Source: UBA6115 sp050953005 (GTDB lineage: Bacteria > Bacillota > Clostridia > Christensenellales > Aristaeellaceae). From it: a stretch of DNA of 64,000 bases. The position numbers and the translations under genes were made by a program. Each line of letters opens with the position of its first letter. Position 1 is the first letter of the stretch. Below the pieces are notes generated by a model. It made no database searches, was not told where the DNA came from, and saw nothing but the letters and a program-made list of their open reading frames with translations. Location: contig JBMNLV010000012.1 of the NCBI GenBank assembly GCA_050953005.1, forward strand, positions 121,703-185,702, given 5' to 3'. Below, one piece after another: positions 50,266 to 59,329 of the stretch.

Positions 50266-51531
50266 TCAGGCGGACAGGGTGTTCTTCCGTCTGCCGGCGT
50301 TGCTGCGCCAGGTATGCATGACCAGGGCTACAGCGATGACGCCGTAGGCGATAAAGACACGGAAAAACTCGCCGATGTTGGCGTTGCCGAACAGGTTCTT
50401 GCCGGCGTCCTGGGACACGGTGAACAGGATATGGAACAGCAGCGTTCCCACAATGGCCTGGGTGTTGGTGGCGCGGTTGAGCGAAGCGCCCCCCACCAGG
50501 ATGGCGGCGCCCGCGTACAGGCCGACCATCTCGTGGGCCGCGTAGGTCTGCAGCGTGCCAAGGTTCTGGATAAAGAGGATCTGGCCCCAGCCAGCCAATA
50601 CAGTGGAGATCATGATGGCGATGACGCGCACGCGGTTGACGCGGATGCCCGCGGCATTGGCCACAGTGCGGCTCTGGCCCACCGCGCGGAACTTCTGGCC
50701 CAGGCGGGTGCGCATGATAATGATGTTGAACACACACAGCAGCCCCACCAGCAAAAAGGTGACCACAGGCACCCTGGTGCCGCGGACAACCTGTTGAACA
50801 GGCGGCACCAGCAGCACGAGGAGCGACAAACAGGCCGCCGTGCCGGCCAGGGTAAGCAAACGTTTGAGGCTGAGCCTTTTTAGCAGGTACAGCGCCATGC
50901 CGGCCAGGATGATCAGCGCGCTCACGCCATACAGGGCCGTAGTGAAGGGAAGCGACCAGAGGTTGTCCACCGCCATGTAGAGCCCGCCGCCCATCAGGTT
51001 GAGGGTGTTGGCCACACCGGTGGCGCCCACAATGGTCACCTTGTCAGACAGCGGGATGATCTTTCCGAAGATGAACAGGAAGAGCAGCTGGTAGGCGCCG
51101 TTGGCAAAATAGCCCAGAATCAGCGAGCCGATGGTCTCCTGCCCTTTCATCTTGTTGAGCAGGCTGCCAATCAGGAAGCCGAAAAGGGAAGCAAGGGGCA
51201 GGGTAATGCCGGCGGCAGTCAGCAGGCCCACGACGCCCTCCAAATCCCAGTTGATGGCCAGCATCAGGCCTACCTGCGCCGCCATAGCGCCGATGGTAAT
51301 AGCGAAGTTGATGCCCATGCCCGCGATGATGGGGATGATCAGCGCCAGCACGATAAAGAGGTTGCGCGACAGGCGGCCCATGAGCTGGGAGAAGATGTCA
51401 TTGAGCGGGCGGCCGGAGAAGATGACAAACAGCACCGACATCGCCAGGAAAACATAGGTGACGACGTACTCGCGCAGGTTGGCGCGCGCGGCCTCGCGCA
51501 GGTCACGGCGGCGCTTGCTCAAATCAGCCAC
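50266..51531 (-). CDS. ABC transporter permease (BPD_transp_2 type) of the DUF3798 importer
   Basis: A 421-residue permease of the ribose/nucleoside-type family with about nine helices. Typical: GMGINFAITIGAMAAQVGL and the loop GQSRTVANAAGIRVNRVRVI. GTG at 51531 is preferred because GGGAGG lies eight bases upstream; GTG at 51540 would sit against it. Overlaps the other permease by eight bases. It is the last gene of the operon. Confidence 0.88.
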   Translation of the reverse strand: MADLSKRRRDLREAARANLREYVVTYVFLAMSVLFVIFSGRPLNDIFSQLMGRLSRNLFIVLALIIPIIAGMGINFAITIGAMAAQVGLMLAINWDLEGVVGLLTAAGITLPLASLFGFLIGSLLNKMKGQETIGSLILGYFANGAYQLLFLFIFGKIIPLSDKVTIVGATGVANTLNLMGGGLYMAVDNLWSLPFTTALYGVSALIILAGMALYLLKRLSLKRLLTLAGTAACLSLLVLLVPPVQQVVRGTRVPVVTFLLVGLLCVFNIIIMRTRLGQKFRAVGQSRTVANAAGIRVNRVRVIAIMISTVLAGWGQILFIQNLGTLQTYAAHEMVGLYAGAAILVGGASLNRATNTQAIVGTLLFHILFTVSQDAGKNLFGNANIGEFFRVFIAYGVIAVALVMHTWRSNAGRRKNTLSA

Positions 51532-53419
51532 GGCTGTCACCTCCCGACTGGGTCAGGGCATACAGGATGATGCCATTGGAAATCAGGATACGCATGACTT
51601 CAGACAAGCCTCCTTCCGCGATGGCGGCGTTTGCCACCTGAATGCCAAGCGCCAGCACCCCCTGGAACAGGAAGGTGCCGATGATGACATGGGATACCTT
51701 GGCCCGGGACACCGTAGCGCCGCCGATGAGGATGGCGCTGGCAGCCACAAAGCCCATTTGCTTGGGCCCGTTGTACAGCTGCATGAACCCGAAGGACTGT
51801 GAGTAGACAATAATTCCCACCGCGGCGATCACCGTGGAGATGGTGGTGCCAATGATGCGCATGCGGTTGACATTGACGCCCGCGGCCTCGGCAAAGCGGT
51901 AATTGGCGCCGCCGGCGGACATGGCGATGCCGGTGCGGCTGCGGGAAAACAGCCACATCAGCAGACAGCACAGCAGGAAGAACAGCAAAAGCCCGGTAGG
52001 CACATGCACGCCCAGCACGTCAAAGGCAAGGAAGCGGTCCAGCAGCTGACCAAAGGAACTGTTCATGTTGTGCATGGTGCGCAGCCCGCTGCCCAGCGCC
52101 CAGGTCAGCTTGGGGTTCTTGAACGGCAGCAGCATCCACGCGATGCAAAACAGGGAGACCACGGAAAAGCCGACATAGGTGGACACCGTCATCTCGCTGC
52201 CCTTGAGGCGGTTGAGCAGCATGCCGTACAGCAGCCCGATGGGCAGGGCCAGGATGATGCCGCCGATGACCGAGAAGAAGAAGGCGCTCCAGCCGGTCAT
52301 GTTCATTTCCAGCGCGATCAGGGTGGAAATCAGGCCGGCGATGATGCCGACGGTCATGCCCATGTTCAGGCTGATGCCCGCCTGGATGCCGGGCAGCATG
52401 GCCAGGGCCAGCACGCCGTACATGCCGGTGCGCCAGAGCACCGTGGACAGCATCCCGGGCACGTTGATGTTATAAAAGGCCGCCAGCACGCACAGCAGAA
52501 GGAAGAAGGCGGTGATCACCAGCCTGGGCATCCCCAGCGAGCGCTTGAGTGGCTGGTAGTAAAAGACAGCCAGCGCCGCGATGAGGATCCCGGCAGCCAG
52601 CACCATCAGGTTGCCGGCCTGGCGGGCGATGAACATCCGGGTCTTCTCGCTGCCCGCGAACACGTCCTGCGCGCCGCTGGCCGCGTAGCGGTCATACTCC
52701 ACGCCAAAGCTGCTCTCCCCGCCGCGCACCACGTTGATGAGCGGCTCGCGCAGCTTTTCTTTCATCTTGGGCGTGAGGTCGGGCAGCACATTGACCAGCG
52801 CCTGGTACATGGCGTCATACGCCGGGGTCAGGCTGTCAAGCAGCGTCTGCAGCTGCGAAGACGGGACAAAGCCCGAATAGTCCACCTGATCAGCGCCAGA
52901 CGAGAGCATGGCATCCTCCAGAACGCCCTCGTCCTCAGCGCCTGCCTCCTCCTGGGAAACATCCTGCGCGGCCAGCAGGGCCTGCTGCGCGCGCCAGGTT
53001 TCGGCATAGGCTTCCTTCTCCCGGGCCTCCAGCTGGACATAGCCGCTGAGGGAGCTTTCAAAGCTTTCCACTGCCGCGGACAGTTCAGCCCGGTCAACGC
53101 CTTCCGTATCGTAGTATTTTTCCTCAGCCGCCTTGCGCGCCAGCTCGCCCTGCTCGTCCATATAAGCTGTAATCTGGTTGCGCGAATACTTCTGCGCCCG
53201 CGCGTATTCCCGGGCGTCCAGCTTGGCCTGGATGTATATTTCATTCACGATGGCGCCGGCCGCCGTGCGCAGCACCGCGTAATTGCGCATGCGCACCATG
53301 GCCTCCAGGGTGATCTGCTGTCCCCGGATGACAAAGCCCCAGATACCGGTGGCTAAGAGGCCCAGGGCCAGGACAGCCAGCAAAATCGCCGCGACCCATT
53401 GGGATTTTGTCTGTCTCAT
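51524..53419 (-). CDS. ABC transporter permease with large extracytoplasmic N-terminal domain
   Basis: A 631-residue permease. A first helix (about residues 9-30) is followed by roughly 230 extracytoplasmic residues rich in Ala, Glu, Lys and Tyr, with coiled-coil character, and only then by the usual permease helices (from about residue 265). The conserved loop is GGANYRFAEAAGVNVNRMRI. Usual members have 300-400 residues, so the N-terminal domain is an addition. It overlaps the ATPase gene by four bases. Confidence 0.85.
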   Translation of the reverse strand: MRQTKSQWVAAILLAVLALGLLATGIWGFVIRGQQITLEAMVRMRNYAVLRTAAGAIVNEIYIQAKLDAREYARAQKYSRNQITAYMDEQGELARKAAEEKYYDTEGVDRAELSAAVESFESSLSGYVQLEAREKEAYAETWRAQQALLAAQDVSQEEAGAEDEGVLEDAMLSSGADQVDYSGFVPSSQLQTLLDSLTPAYDAMYQALVNVLPDLTPKMKEKLREPLINVVRGGESSFGVEYDRYAASGAQDVFAGSEKTRMFIARQAGNLMVLAAGILIAALAVFYYQPLKRSLGMPRLVITAFFLLLCVLAAFYNINVPGMLSTVLWRTGMYGVLALAMLPGIQAGISLNMGMTVGIIAGLISTLIALEMNMTGWSAFFFSVIGGIILALPIGLLYGMLLNRLKGSEMTVSTYVGFSVVSLFCIAWMLLPFKNPKLTWALGSGLRTMHNMNSSFGQLLDRFLAFDVLGVHVPTGLLLFFLLCCLLMWLFSRSRTGIAMSAGGANYRFAEAAGVNVNRMRIIGTTISTVIAAVGIIVYSQSFGFMQLYNGPKQMGFVAASAILIGGATVSRAKVSHVIIGTFLFQGVLALGIQVANAAIAEGGLSEVMRILISNGIILYALTQSGGDSRG

Positions 53420-55020
53420 ACGGATTGCTCCTCTCCAGCTTTGATGCCGCTCATCGCCAGGCCGAAGTCCGCGTCCGGGCTGTCCGGGCGCAGAATGTCC
53501 ACCACACGGCCTTCAGCGACAATCACGATGCGGTCACAAATGGAGCGCAGCTCCATCAGTTCGCTGGACACCATCACAATGGTCAGGCCCTGCTCGCGGT
53601 TGAGGTTCACCAAGGTGTCCAGCACCAGGGATTTGGCGCCGATGTCAATGCCCCGCGTGGGCTCCGACACAAAAAGAAAGCGCGGCTTCATGGTCAGCGC
53701 GCGCGCAATGCACACCTTTTGCTGGTTGCCGCCCGACAGCGTGCCGACCGGCTGAAAAGGCGACTCGCAGCGGATGTCCAGATCCCGAATCATCCGGCGC
53801 GCGTGGGCGCGCACCTGCCTGGCCGAACGGATTTTAAATATGCCCGCGCGGGTCAGGAACTCCTTTTTGACCTGGATAGCATTGAAGACGATGTTGTCCT
53901 CGATGGACTCCTCCAGCAGCAGGCCCACGCCGCGGCGGTCCTCACTCACCATGCACATGCCCTGCGCCAGCGCGGCGGTCGGGTTGTTCAGCGGCAGCTC
54001 CTCGCCAAACAGGCTGACCTCGCCCCTGGCGGGATAAAGGCCCATGACGCCGTTGGGCAAGCCTACCTTGCCCTGGCCGGCCAGGCCGCCAATGCCGATG
54101 ATCTCACCCTCCATCACGTCCAGGTCCAGCCCGTTGACCATCTCGCCGGGCATATCCACATGCAGCCCGCGCACAGACAGGGCCACCCGGCCGCTGAGCG
54201 CCGCGTCGCGCGGCGGCACCGTGATGATGCCCTCCTGCCCGCGGCCGATCATCATGCCGGCCATGTCCACCAGGCTGGTCTGCGAGATGGGCTTGCTGCC
54301 CACATACTTGCCGTCGCGTAGCACCGTGACGGTGTCCGCCGCCTTCATGACCTCGTGCAGGCGGTGGGTGATGAAGATGATGGCAATGCCGCGCGCGGCG
54401 ATGGACCGCATCACGCTGATGAGCTGGTCGGCCTCGGACTCGGTCAGCACCGCCGTAGGCTCGTCAAATACCAGAAGCTTGACGCCGGTTTTATCAATCT
54501 CGCGCGCGATTTCCACAAACTGCATATAGCCCACCGGCAGGGCGCGCACCAGGGTGTTCTCGGGCAGGCTCACGCCCACGCTATCCAGCGCCCGGCGCGC
54601 GTCCCGCGCCATGGCGGCATGGTCCAGGCTCTCCAGCTCTTCCCCCAGGATGCGGCTGATCAGGTTAGGCCTGGAAAGCTCGCGGTTCAGCTTGATGTTC
54701 TCGGTGATGGAGAAGCCGGGAATCAGCATGAACTCCTGATGCACCATGCCAATGCCCAGCGCCATCGCGGCCTGGGGCGAGTGGATGCTGACCGCCTGGC
54801 CGTCCACCAGTACCTCGCCCTTGAAGCCGCCGGTGGCATGGATGACCGGCATGCCGAAGAGGATGTTCATCAGCGTGGATTTTCCCGCGCCGTTCTCACC
54901 CAGCAGGGCGTGGATCTCCCCGGGGCGTACCCTCAGAGTGGCCTCATTCAGTACCGTGGATTCGCCATAGCGCTTGGTGATGTGATTCATCTCCAGGACA
55001 TATTCCGGACTCAACAGCAA
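53416..55020 (-). CDS. ABC transporter ATPase with two nucleotide-binding domains (RbsA/MglA type)
   Basis: A protein of about 534 residues with two ATPase halves. First half: Walker A GENGAGKST, signature region degenerate (LPVGYMQFVEIAR), Walker B LLVFDEPTA. Second half: Walker A altered to GLAGQGKVG, signature LSGGNQQKV intact. Such asymmetry is normal for RbsA-type proteins. The start is not ATG: TTG at 55020 or 55014, the latter better spaced from GGGAGCG; ATG at 54990 is another option. Confidence 0.9.
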   Translation of the reverse strand: MLLSPEYVLEMNHITKRYGESTVLNEATLRVRPGEIHALLGENGAGKSTLMNILFGMPVIHATGGFKGEVLVDGQAVSIHSPQAAMALGIGMVHQEFMLIPGFSITENIKLNRELSRPNLISRILGEELESLDHAAMARDARRALDSVGVSLPENTLVRALPVGYMQFVEIAREIDKTGVKLLVFDEPTAVLTESEADQLISVMRSIAARGIAIIFITHRLHEVMKAADTVTVLRDGKYVGSKPISQTSLVDMAGMMIGRGQEGIITVPPRDAALSGRVALSVRGLHVDMPGEMVNGLDLDVMEGEIIGIGGLAGQGKVGLPNGVMGLYPARGEVSLFGEELPLNNPTAALAQGMCMVSEDRRGVGLLLEESIEDNIVFNAIQVKKEFLTRAGIFKIRSARQVRAHARRMIRDLDIRCESPFQPVGTLSGGNQQKVCIARALTMKPRFLFVSEPTRGIDIGAKSLVLDTLVNLNREQGLTIVMVSSELMELRSICDRIVIVAEGRVVDILRPDSPDADFGLAMSGIKAGEEQSV

Positions 55021-55150
55021 TCGCTCCCTTTCTGTGTGCGCCCGCCGCCCGGGATAGGCGTCAGGCTTGATGCCCGCATCCGCGCCCTGCCCAGGGCTCC
55101 GGAAAACCGGCTGCCAACATGGGTCCGGATACGGAGATTCATTTTAAACG

Positions 55151-55175
55151 GGCCTGCCGGCCAGCGGCAGGCCCT
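55151..55175 (-). other. GC hairpin after the DUF3798 binding-protein gene
   Basis: GGGCCTGCCG and CGGCAGGCCC form a 10-bp stem with a five-base loop, 23 bases after the stop. GTTTAAAA follows on the minus strand. It may attenuate the distal genes or protect the binding-protein mRNA. Confidence 0.65.
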
Positions 55176-55197
55176 TGAATGACTCGGAGAAAAGAAT

Positions 55198-56331
55198 TTA
55201 CAGGTAATCGTTGAAATCTACCCGGTCAAAGAAGATCATGAAGTAATTAGTGATATTGTTGCCATCAGCATCCACATACGTGGTGAGATCAGGGGATTGA
55301 CTGGCAACCTTGGTCATAATCTCAAGGAGTTTGTCCAGGTCAACCCTTTCGCCGCCATTCTCAATGTAATTCTTGGCGTACTCAAAACCACCCAGAATGA
55401 TAGACATGTTCACACCAACAGGCCATGTAGACACGCGGTTAATCGCTCCGATTTCATTCAGCCTGGCCGCCATCTTCCGCAGATAGGTCTCCACATTGCC
55501 CCACTCCTCCGGCTCAACTTCCAGTTCAAGAGAGGAGGGGAAACCATGGAAGGGGCTGGGGCAGCAGGGCAGCGGATAGTAAGCGTTGGCTTCCTTCAGC
55601 ACGGCTGCCTGCAGGGGCTCCTGCATACCGCAGTTGGTGGTGAAGAAGGCGACCTTCTTGCCGGCGTACTCTTCCATGACCTTGGGCACGTCGGAGAGGA
55701 TGAAGGTCTGGGCGCCCGTCATGCCGGCGTCGCCGGTGGGGTCGGGCGCGTCGCGGAAGACCAGCTCGATGCCGGCCAGCTCGGTCTCTTCCTTCATGAT
55801 GTTGTAGCGGGCGACGATGGTCTCATAGCCCATGTGGCGGGCAAAGGAGTAATGAACGAGAACTTCAGCGCCCCACTCCTTGGCAGTTTCGACAATCTGA
55901 TAGCCGCCGTTGATCTCGTCCACGCCCATGACCAGGTCAGCGGCGCCGGCGATGTCGGCGGGATCCTCCGCGGCCACGCCGGCGATCAGCAGGATGTCCG
56001 GGCGGGTTTCGCGGATCTTGGTGAAGGCTGCGGTGGCGCCCTGAACGGCCTGGCACATGATGATGGCCTTGACCTTGGGATCTTCCGCGAACTGCAGCAG
56101 CTTGCCCATGGTGGTCTCCACTTCGGAGGAGAAGTTGTCCGGATAGGTATCGGTGATGACTACGCCAGGGTACTCTACCGCCAGACGCTCAGCCGCGCGG
56201 TACTCTTCCTCGCCCTGGGAGGTCGTGCCGGTGAGGATGGCAATCTTGTAGGGTACCTCCTCGGCCATGGCGGGCAGCATCATGCCCAGCAGCATGGCCA
56301 GCGCCAGCGTTAAAACCAACAGTTTTTTCAT
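55198..56331 (-). CDS. DUF3798 family binding protein of ABC transporter
   Basis: A 377-residue exported protein of the DUF3798 family, found with RbsA-type ABC transporters in Clostridia. Signal peptide MKKLLVLTLALAMLLGMM with a signal peptidase I site after AMA; no lipobox. The mature part has KIAILTGTTSQGEEEYRAAE, VKAIIMCQAVQGATAAF and VAFFTTNCGMQEPLQAAV, like two-lobe sugar-binding folds. Ligand unknown. First gene of its operon. Confidence 0.88.
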   Translation of the reverse strand: MKKLLVLTLALAMLLGMMLPAMAEEVPYKIAILTGTTSQGEEEYRAAERLAVEYPGVVITDTYPDNFSSEVETTMGKLLQFAEDPKVKAIIMCQAVQGATAAFTKIRETRPDILLIAGVAAEDPADIAGAADLVMGVDEINGGYQIVETAKEWGAEVLVHYSFARHMGYETIVARYNIMKEETELAGIELVFRDAPDPTGDAGMTGAQTFILSDVPKVMEEYAGKKVAFFTTNCGMQEPLQAAVLKEANAYYPLPCCPSPFHGFPSSLELEVEPEEWGNVETYLRKMAARLNEIGAINRVSTWPVGVNMSIILGGFEYAKNYIENGGERVDLDKLLEIMTKVASQSPDLTTYVDADGNNITNYFMIFFDRVDFNDYL

Positions 56332-56589
56332 ACAGATCCTCCTTCAATTTATCTCAGGCTGTTGCCCAATGTGAGTATACGCCTGAATTATTATAATAAT
56401 ATTCTCATCGCAAACCTGCATTTTGTCAAGGGATAAATTGATTTTCCACAAGGTTTCATACCCATTTTGGCGCATATTTCCCTGACAAAGTCCGTTTTCG
56501 TTCCAAAACCGCATAATAAGCAGAGATTATACATAAAACAGTATAAATACAAATCGGCGTGACACGGGCCTTTCAAATCCCCGCCGCGC
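56332..56589. other. Intergenic region between the DUF3798 operon and mscL
   Basis: No gene seen. On the minus strand TTGACA (56429-56424) and GAGAAT (56406-56401) are 17 bases apart and could be the promoter of the binding-protein gene. A near-palindrome of AT-rich bases (56382-56402, centre TTATAA) lies just downstream of it and may be an operator. Confidence 0.5.
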
Positions 56590-56618
56590 TTGAAGACCGC
56601 CTTGCGCTGTGCTAAGAT
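56590..56618 (+). promoter_or_regulatory. Predicted promoter of mscL
   Basis: TTGAAG (56590-56595) and TAAGAT (56613-56618) are 17 bases apart. Confidence 0.6.
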
Positions 56619-56657
56619 AAGCCATCACCTGTTTTAATGAAAGCGAGGCTCCAGCAC

Positions 56658-57119
56658 ATGAACAAGATGCTCAAGGAGTTCAAGGAATTCATCTCCCGCG
56701 GCAATGTGATCGACCTGGCGGTTGGCGTGGTCATCGGCGGCGCCTTTGGCAAGATCGTCTCCAGCCTGGTCAACGACCTGATCATGCCGGTCATCTCCCT
56801 GATCACCGGCGGCGGCAGCGTAGCCGGGCTGTTTATCCAGCTGGGCAAGAGCGATGTCGCTTACACCACAGTGGAAGCCGCCAAGGAAGCCGGCGTAGCC
56901 ACCCTTAATTACGGCCTGTTCATCCAGACGGTGATCGACTTCCTGATCATCGCGATGGCCATCTTCCTGTTTGTCAAGGCCATCAACAGGTTCCGCAAGA
57001 AGGAAGCGCCGGCGCCCGCGCCCGCGCCGCGGCTGTGCGATTACTGCCGCCTGGCAGTGGCCGACGACGCCACCCGCTGCCCGCACTGCACCAGCGAACT
57101 GAAGGCGCCCTCCGCCTGA
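56658..57119 (+). CDS. mscL: Large-conductance mechanosensitive channel with zinc-ribbon tail
   Basis: Opens under membrane tension to release solutes on osmotic downshock. The 153-residue product starts MNKMLKEFKEFISRGNVIDL, then the pore helix AVGVVIGGAFGKIVSSLVND and a second helix. Instead of the usual short basic end, a proline/alanine linker leads to CDYCRLAVADDATRCPHC, a likely zinc ribbon (about residues 126-143). Start at 56658 is preferred; an earlier ATG at 56637 has no ribosome site. A HAD gene follows after 13 bases. Confidence 0.93.
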   Translation: MNKMLKEFKEFISRGNVIDLAVGVVIGGAFGKIVSSLVNDLIMPVISLITGGGSVAGLFIQLGKSDVAYTTVEAAKEAGVATLNYGLFIQTVIDFLIIAMAIFLFVKAINRFRKKEAPAPAPAPRLCDYCRLAVADDATRCPHCTSELKAPSA

Positions 57120-57132
57120 ATAAAGGAACATC

Positions 57133-57780
57133 ATGAACGATTACCGCTGTTTTATCTGGGATTTTGACGGCACGCTCTATGACACCTATGACCGGATTGT
57201 CCGCGCTGTCAAAAAGGGCATGGACGAGATGGGCTTGTCCTTTGAGGGCCATGATGTCAAGGCGCTGGCCAAATCCACCCTGCGCCAGGCCTGTATCGCG
57301 CTTGCCGGCGAGGACCGCGCGGAGGAGTTGCTCACGCGTTATTTCGTACACGCGGAGGATGAAGGCGAGGAAAGCATCAAACCCTTCCCCGGGTGTGAGG
57401 AAACGCTGCGCGCCGTGGTCGAAAACGGCGGCTACAACTACCTGTACACCCACCGCAACCAAACCGCGCTGGAAGCCCTGCAACGGGACGGCCTGGACGG
57501 ATACTTCCGAGATTTTATCACCAGTGAGGCCGATTTCCCCAGCAAACCCGAGCCGGACGCCATCAACTGGCTGATCGACCAGCACTACCTGGAGCGCCGG
57601 GAGTGCGTCATCGTGGGCGACCGGCTCATTGATAGCCTGGCCGGTAAAAACGCGGGCATCGCGAGCGCCCTGTTTGACCCTGACGGCTTTTACAGCCCTG
57701 ATGACGCGGATTTCTTCTTCACCAGCCTCACGGACATCCCGGGGACGCTTATGCAAAAGGACGACCCGGCGGGCGAATAA
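57133..57780 (+). CDS. HAD family hydrolase (phosphatase)
   Basis: A 215-residue HAD protein. Motif I is DFDGTLYDT (about residues 10-18) with both aspartates, motif II is in LYTHRNQTAL, motif III lysine in SKPEPDAINW and motif IV VGDRLIDSLAG. The pattern fits phosphoglycolate phosphatase/beta-phosphoglucomutase-like members; substrate unknown. It probably shares the mscL transcript. Confidence 0.88.
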   Translation: MNDYRCFIWDFDGTLYDTYDRIVRAVKKGMDEMGLSFEGHDVKALAKSTLRQACIALAGEDRAEELLTRYFVHAEDEGEESIKPFPGCEETLRAVVENGGYNYLYTHRNQTALEALQRDGLDGYFRDFITSEADFPSKPEPDAINWLIDQHYLERRECVIVGDRLIDSLAGKNAGIASALFDPDGFYSPDDADFFFTSLTDIPGTLMQKDDPAGE

Positions 57781-57803
57781 ACAATTTCACACAATCTATC
57801 CTC

Positions 57804-57827
57804 AAAAAAGGGCCGCGGCCCTTTTTT
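57804..57827. terminator. Bidirectional terminator
   Basis: AAAAAAGGGCC and GGCCCTTTTTT meet in a perfect palindrome after the HAD gene. Confidence 0.85.
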
Positions 57828-57870
57828 ATGATAGAATGCTATAGCAAACCAATATATTCAGGAGGGAACC

Positions 57871-59325
57871 ATGACCCATCCGTGGAAGGAAGAACTCAAC
57901 AAACTGCTCCTGCAGGGCGCGTCCTATGCCGATGTTCGCTATACTCCCCGGGAGGATTCCGCCGCGCTGTACATGCGCAACGGCAACCTGCTGGCCTTTT
58001 CCGCCGGCGGGGAACGCGGCTTTGGCGTGCGGGTGCTGTATCAGGGCGGCTGGGGCTTCGCCGCCGGCAGCGACCTGGGCAGCATCCCCGCTACCTTCGC
58101 CCGCGCGCTGGACAACGCCAAATCCACCGCCCTGCGCCTGTCGCGCCCCATCCGCCTGGCCGACAAGCAGGTGCATACCGAGCGTTTCACCTCGCCTTGC
58201 CTGGCGGACCCAACGCGTGTGCCCTATGACGAGCAGGTGGCCTTCATGCGCCATGTGGATGCCGCCCTGCAGCAATCGGGCGTCGAGCAGCGCATGGTCT
58301 TTCTGGAGACGCAAAGCAGAGTCACCGAATACTACGACACCCAGGGCGCGCAGATCGTCAAGGAGATCCGTGAGATCTTCCCCTACCTGGACATCCAGGG
58401 CAGGGACAGGGACGGCGAGACCCAGTCCCGCCGCTACAGCCCGCCGCGCATGGGGTCTACCCGCGGGTGGGAGATCATGCAGGCGGACTTTTTTGAAGAA
58501 CAGGCCGAGCGCATGGTGCGCGAGCTCAATGAGACGCTGGCAGCGCCCAAATGCCCGAACGATGTGCGCAGCGTCATCCTGATGCCGGACATTATGTTCC
58601 TGCAGGTGCACGAGACCATCGGCCATCCGCTGGAGCTGGACCGCATCCTGGGGTATGAGCTGTCCTACGCCGGAGGCTCCTTTGTCAGGCTGTCGGACTT
58701 TGGCACCCTGCGCTACGGCACGGACAAGCTGACCGTGCGCGCCGACGCCACCATGGAAAACAGCCCCGGTTCCTTCGGCTTTGACGATGACGGCGTTGAA
58801 GCGCAGAATAACCTGCTCATCAAGGACGGCATCCTGGTGGGGGCCATCACCTCCCGCCAGATGGTGACAGAGGCCAACGACAAAATGGGCCGCGAATACT
58901 TCAACGGCTCCGGCGGCACGGCGAGGGCCGCCTCCTTCCGCCGCACGCCGCTGGAGCGCATGACCAACATTTCCGTGGACCCGGGCACGGACGGCACGCT
59001 GGAGGATATCATCGCGAAGACAGAGAAAGGCATTGTGCTCTCGGGCGACAAGAGCTGGTCCATCGGCAGCAACCGCGAGCAGTTCCATTTTGCCAACCAC
59101 TACGGCTATCTGGTGGAGGACGGGCAAAAGAAGGGCGTGGTGCGCTCCTGCGCCTATTCAGGCGAGACGCTGCCCTTCTACAACAGCCTGGCCATGGTGG
59201 GCGATGAGCGCACCTGGCAGGTGGAGTTTGTCCCCAACTGCGGCAAGGGCATGCCCTCCCAGACCATGCAGCTGGGGCACGGCGTGCCGGTGTGCCGCTT
59301 TGACAATGTGAAGGTGGGTGAGTAA
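57871..59325 (+). CDS. tldD: Metalloprotease TldD
   Basis: TldD is the catalytic half of the TldD/E protease, which trims modified peptides and unfolded proteins in the cytoplasm. The 484-residue product has the zinc motif HETIGH (HExxxH; about residues 250-255) and the third ligand region near the C-terminal CGKGMPSQTMQLGHG. Ribosome site AGGAGG. It is followed directly by tldE. Confidence 0.94.
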   Translation: MTHPWKEELNKLLLQGASYADVRYTPREDSAALYMRNGNLLAFSAGGERGFGVRVLYQGGWGFAAGSDLGSIPATFARALDNAKSTALRLSRPIRLADKQVHTERFTSPCLADPTRVPYDEQVAFMRHVDAALQQSGVEQRMVFLETQSRVTEYYDTQGAQIVKEIREIFPYLDIQGRDRDGETQSRRYSPPRMGSTRGWEIMQADFFEEQAERMVRELNETLAAPKCPNDVRSVILMPDIMFLQVHETIGHPLELDRILGYELSYAGGSFVRLSDFGTLRYGTDKLTVRADATMENSPGSFGFDDDGVEAQNNLLIKDGILVGAITSRQMVTEANDKMGREYFNGSGGTARAASFRRTPLERMTNISVDPGTDGTLEDIIAKTEKGIVLSGDKSWSIGSNREQFHFANHYGYLVEDGQKKGVVRSCAYSGETLPFYNSLAMVGDERTWQVEFVPNCGKGMPSQTMQLGHGVPVCRFDNVKVGE

Positions 59326-59329
59326 GACC

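Noticed and set aside
52004..53356. 450-residue open frame on the plus strand opposite the large permease
   Set aside because: His/Gln-rich antisense shadow of a coding region; no domain seen.
53416..55020. Loss of function in the two-domain ATPase because of degenerate motifs
   Set aside because: An altered second Walker A and first signature are normal for RbsA/MglA-type ATPases.
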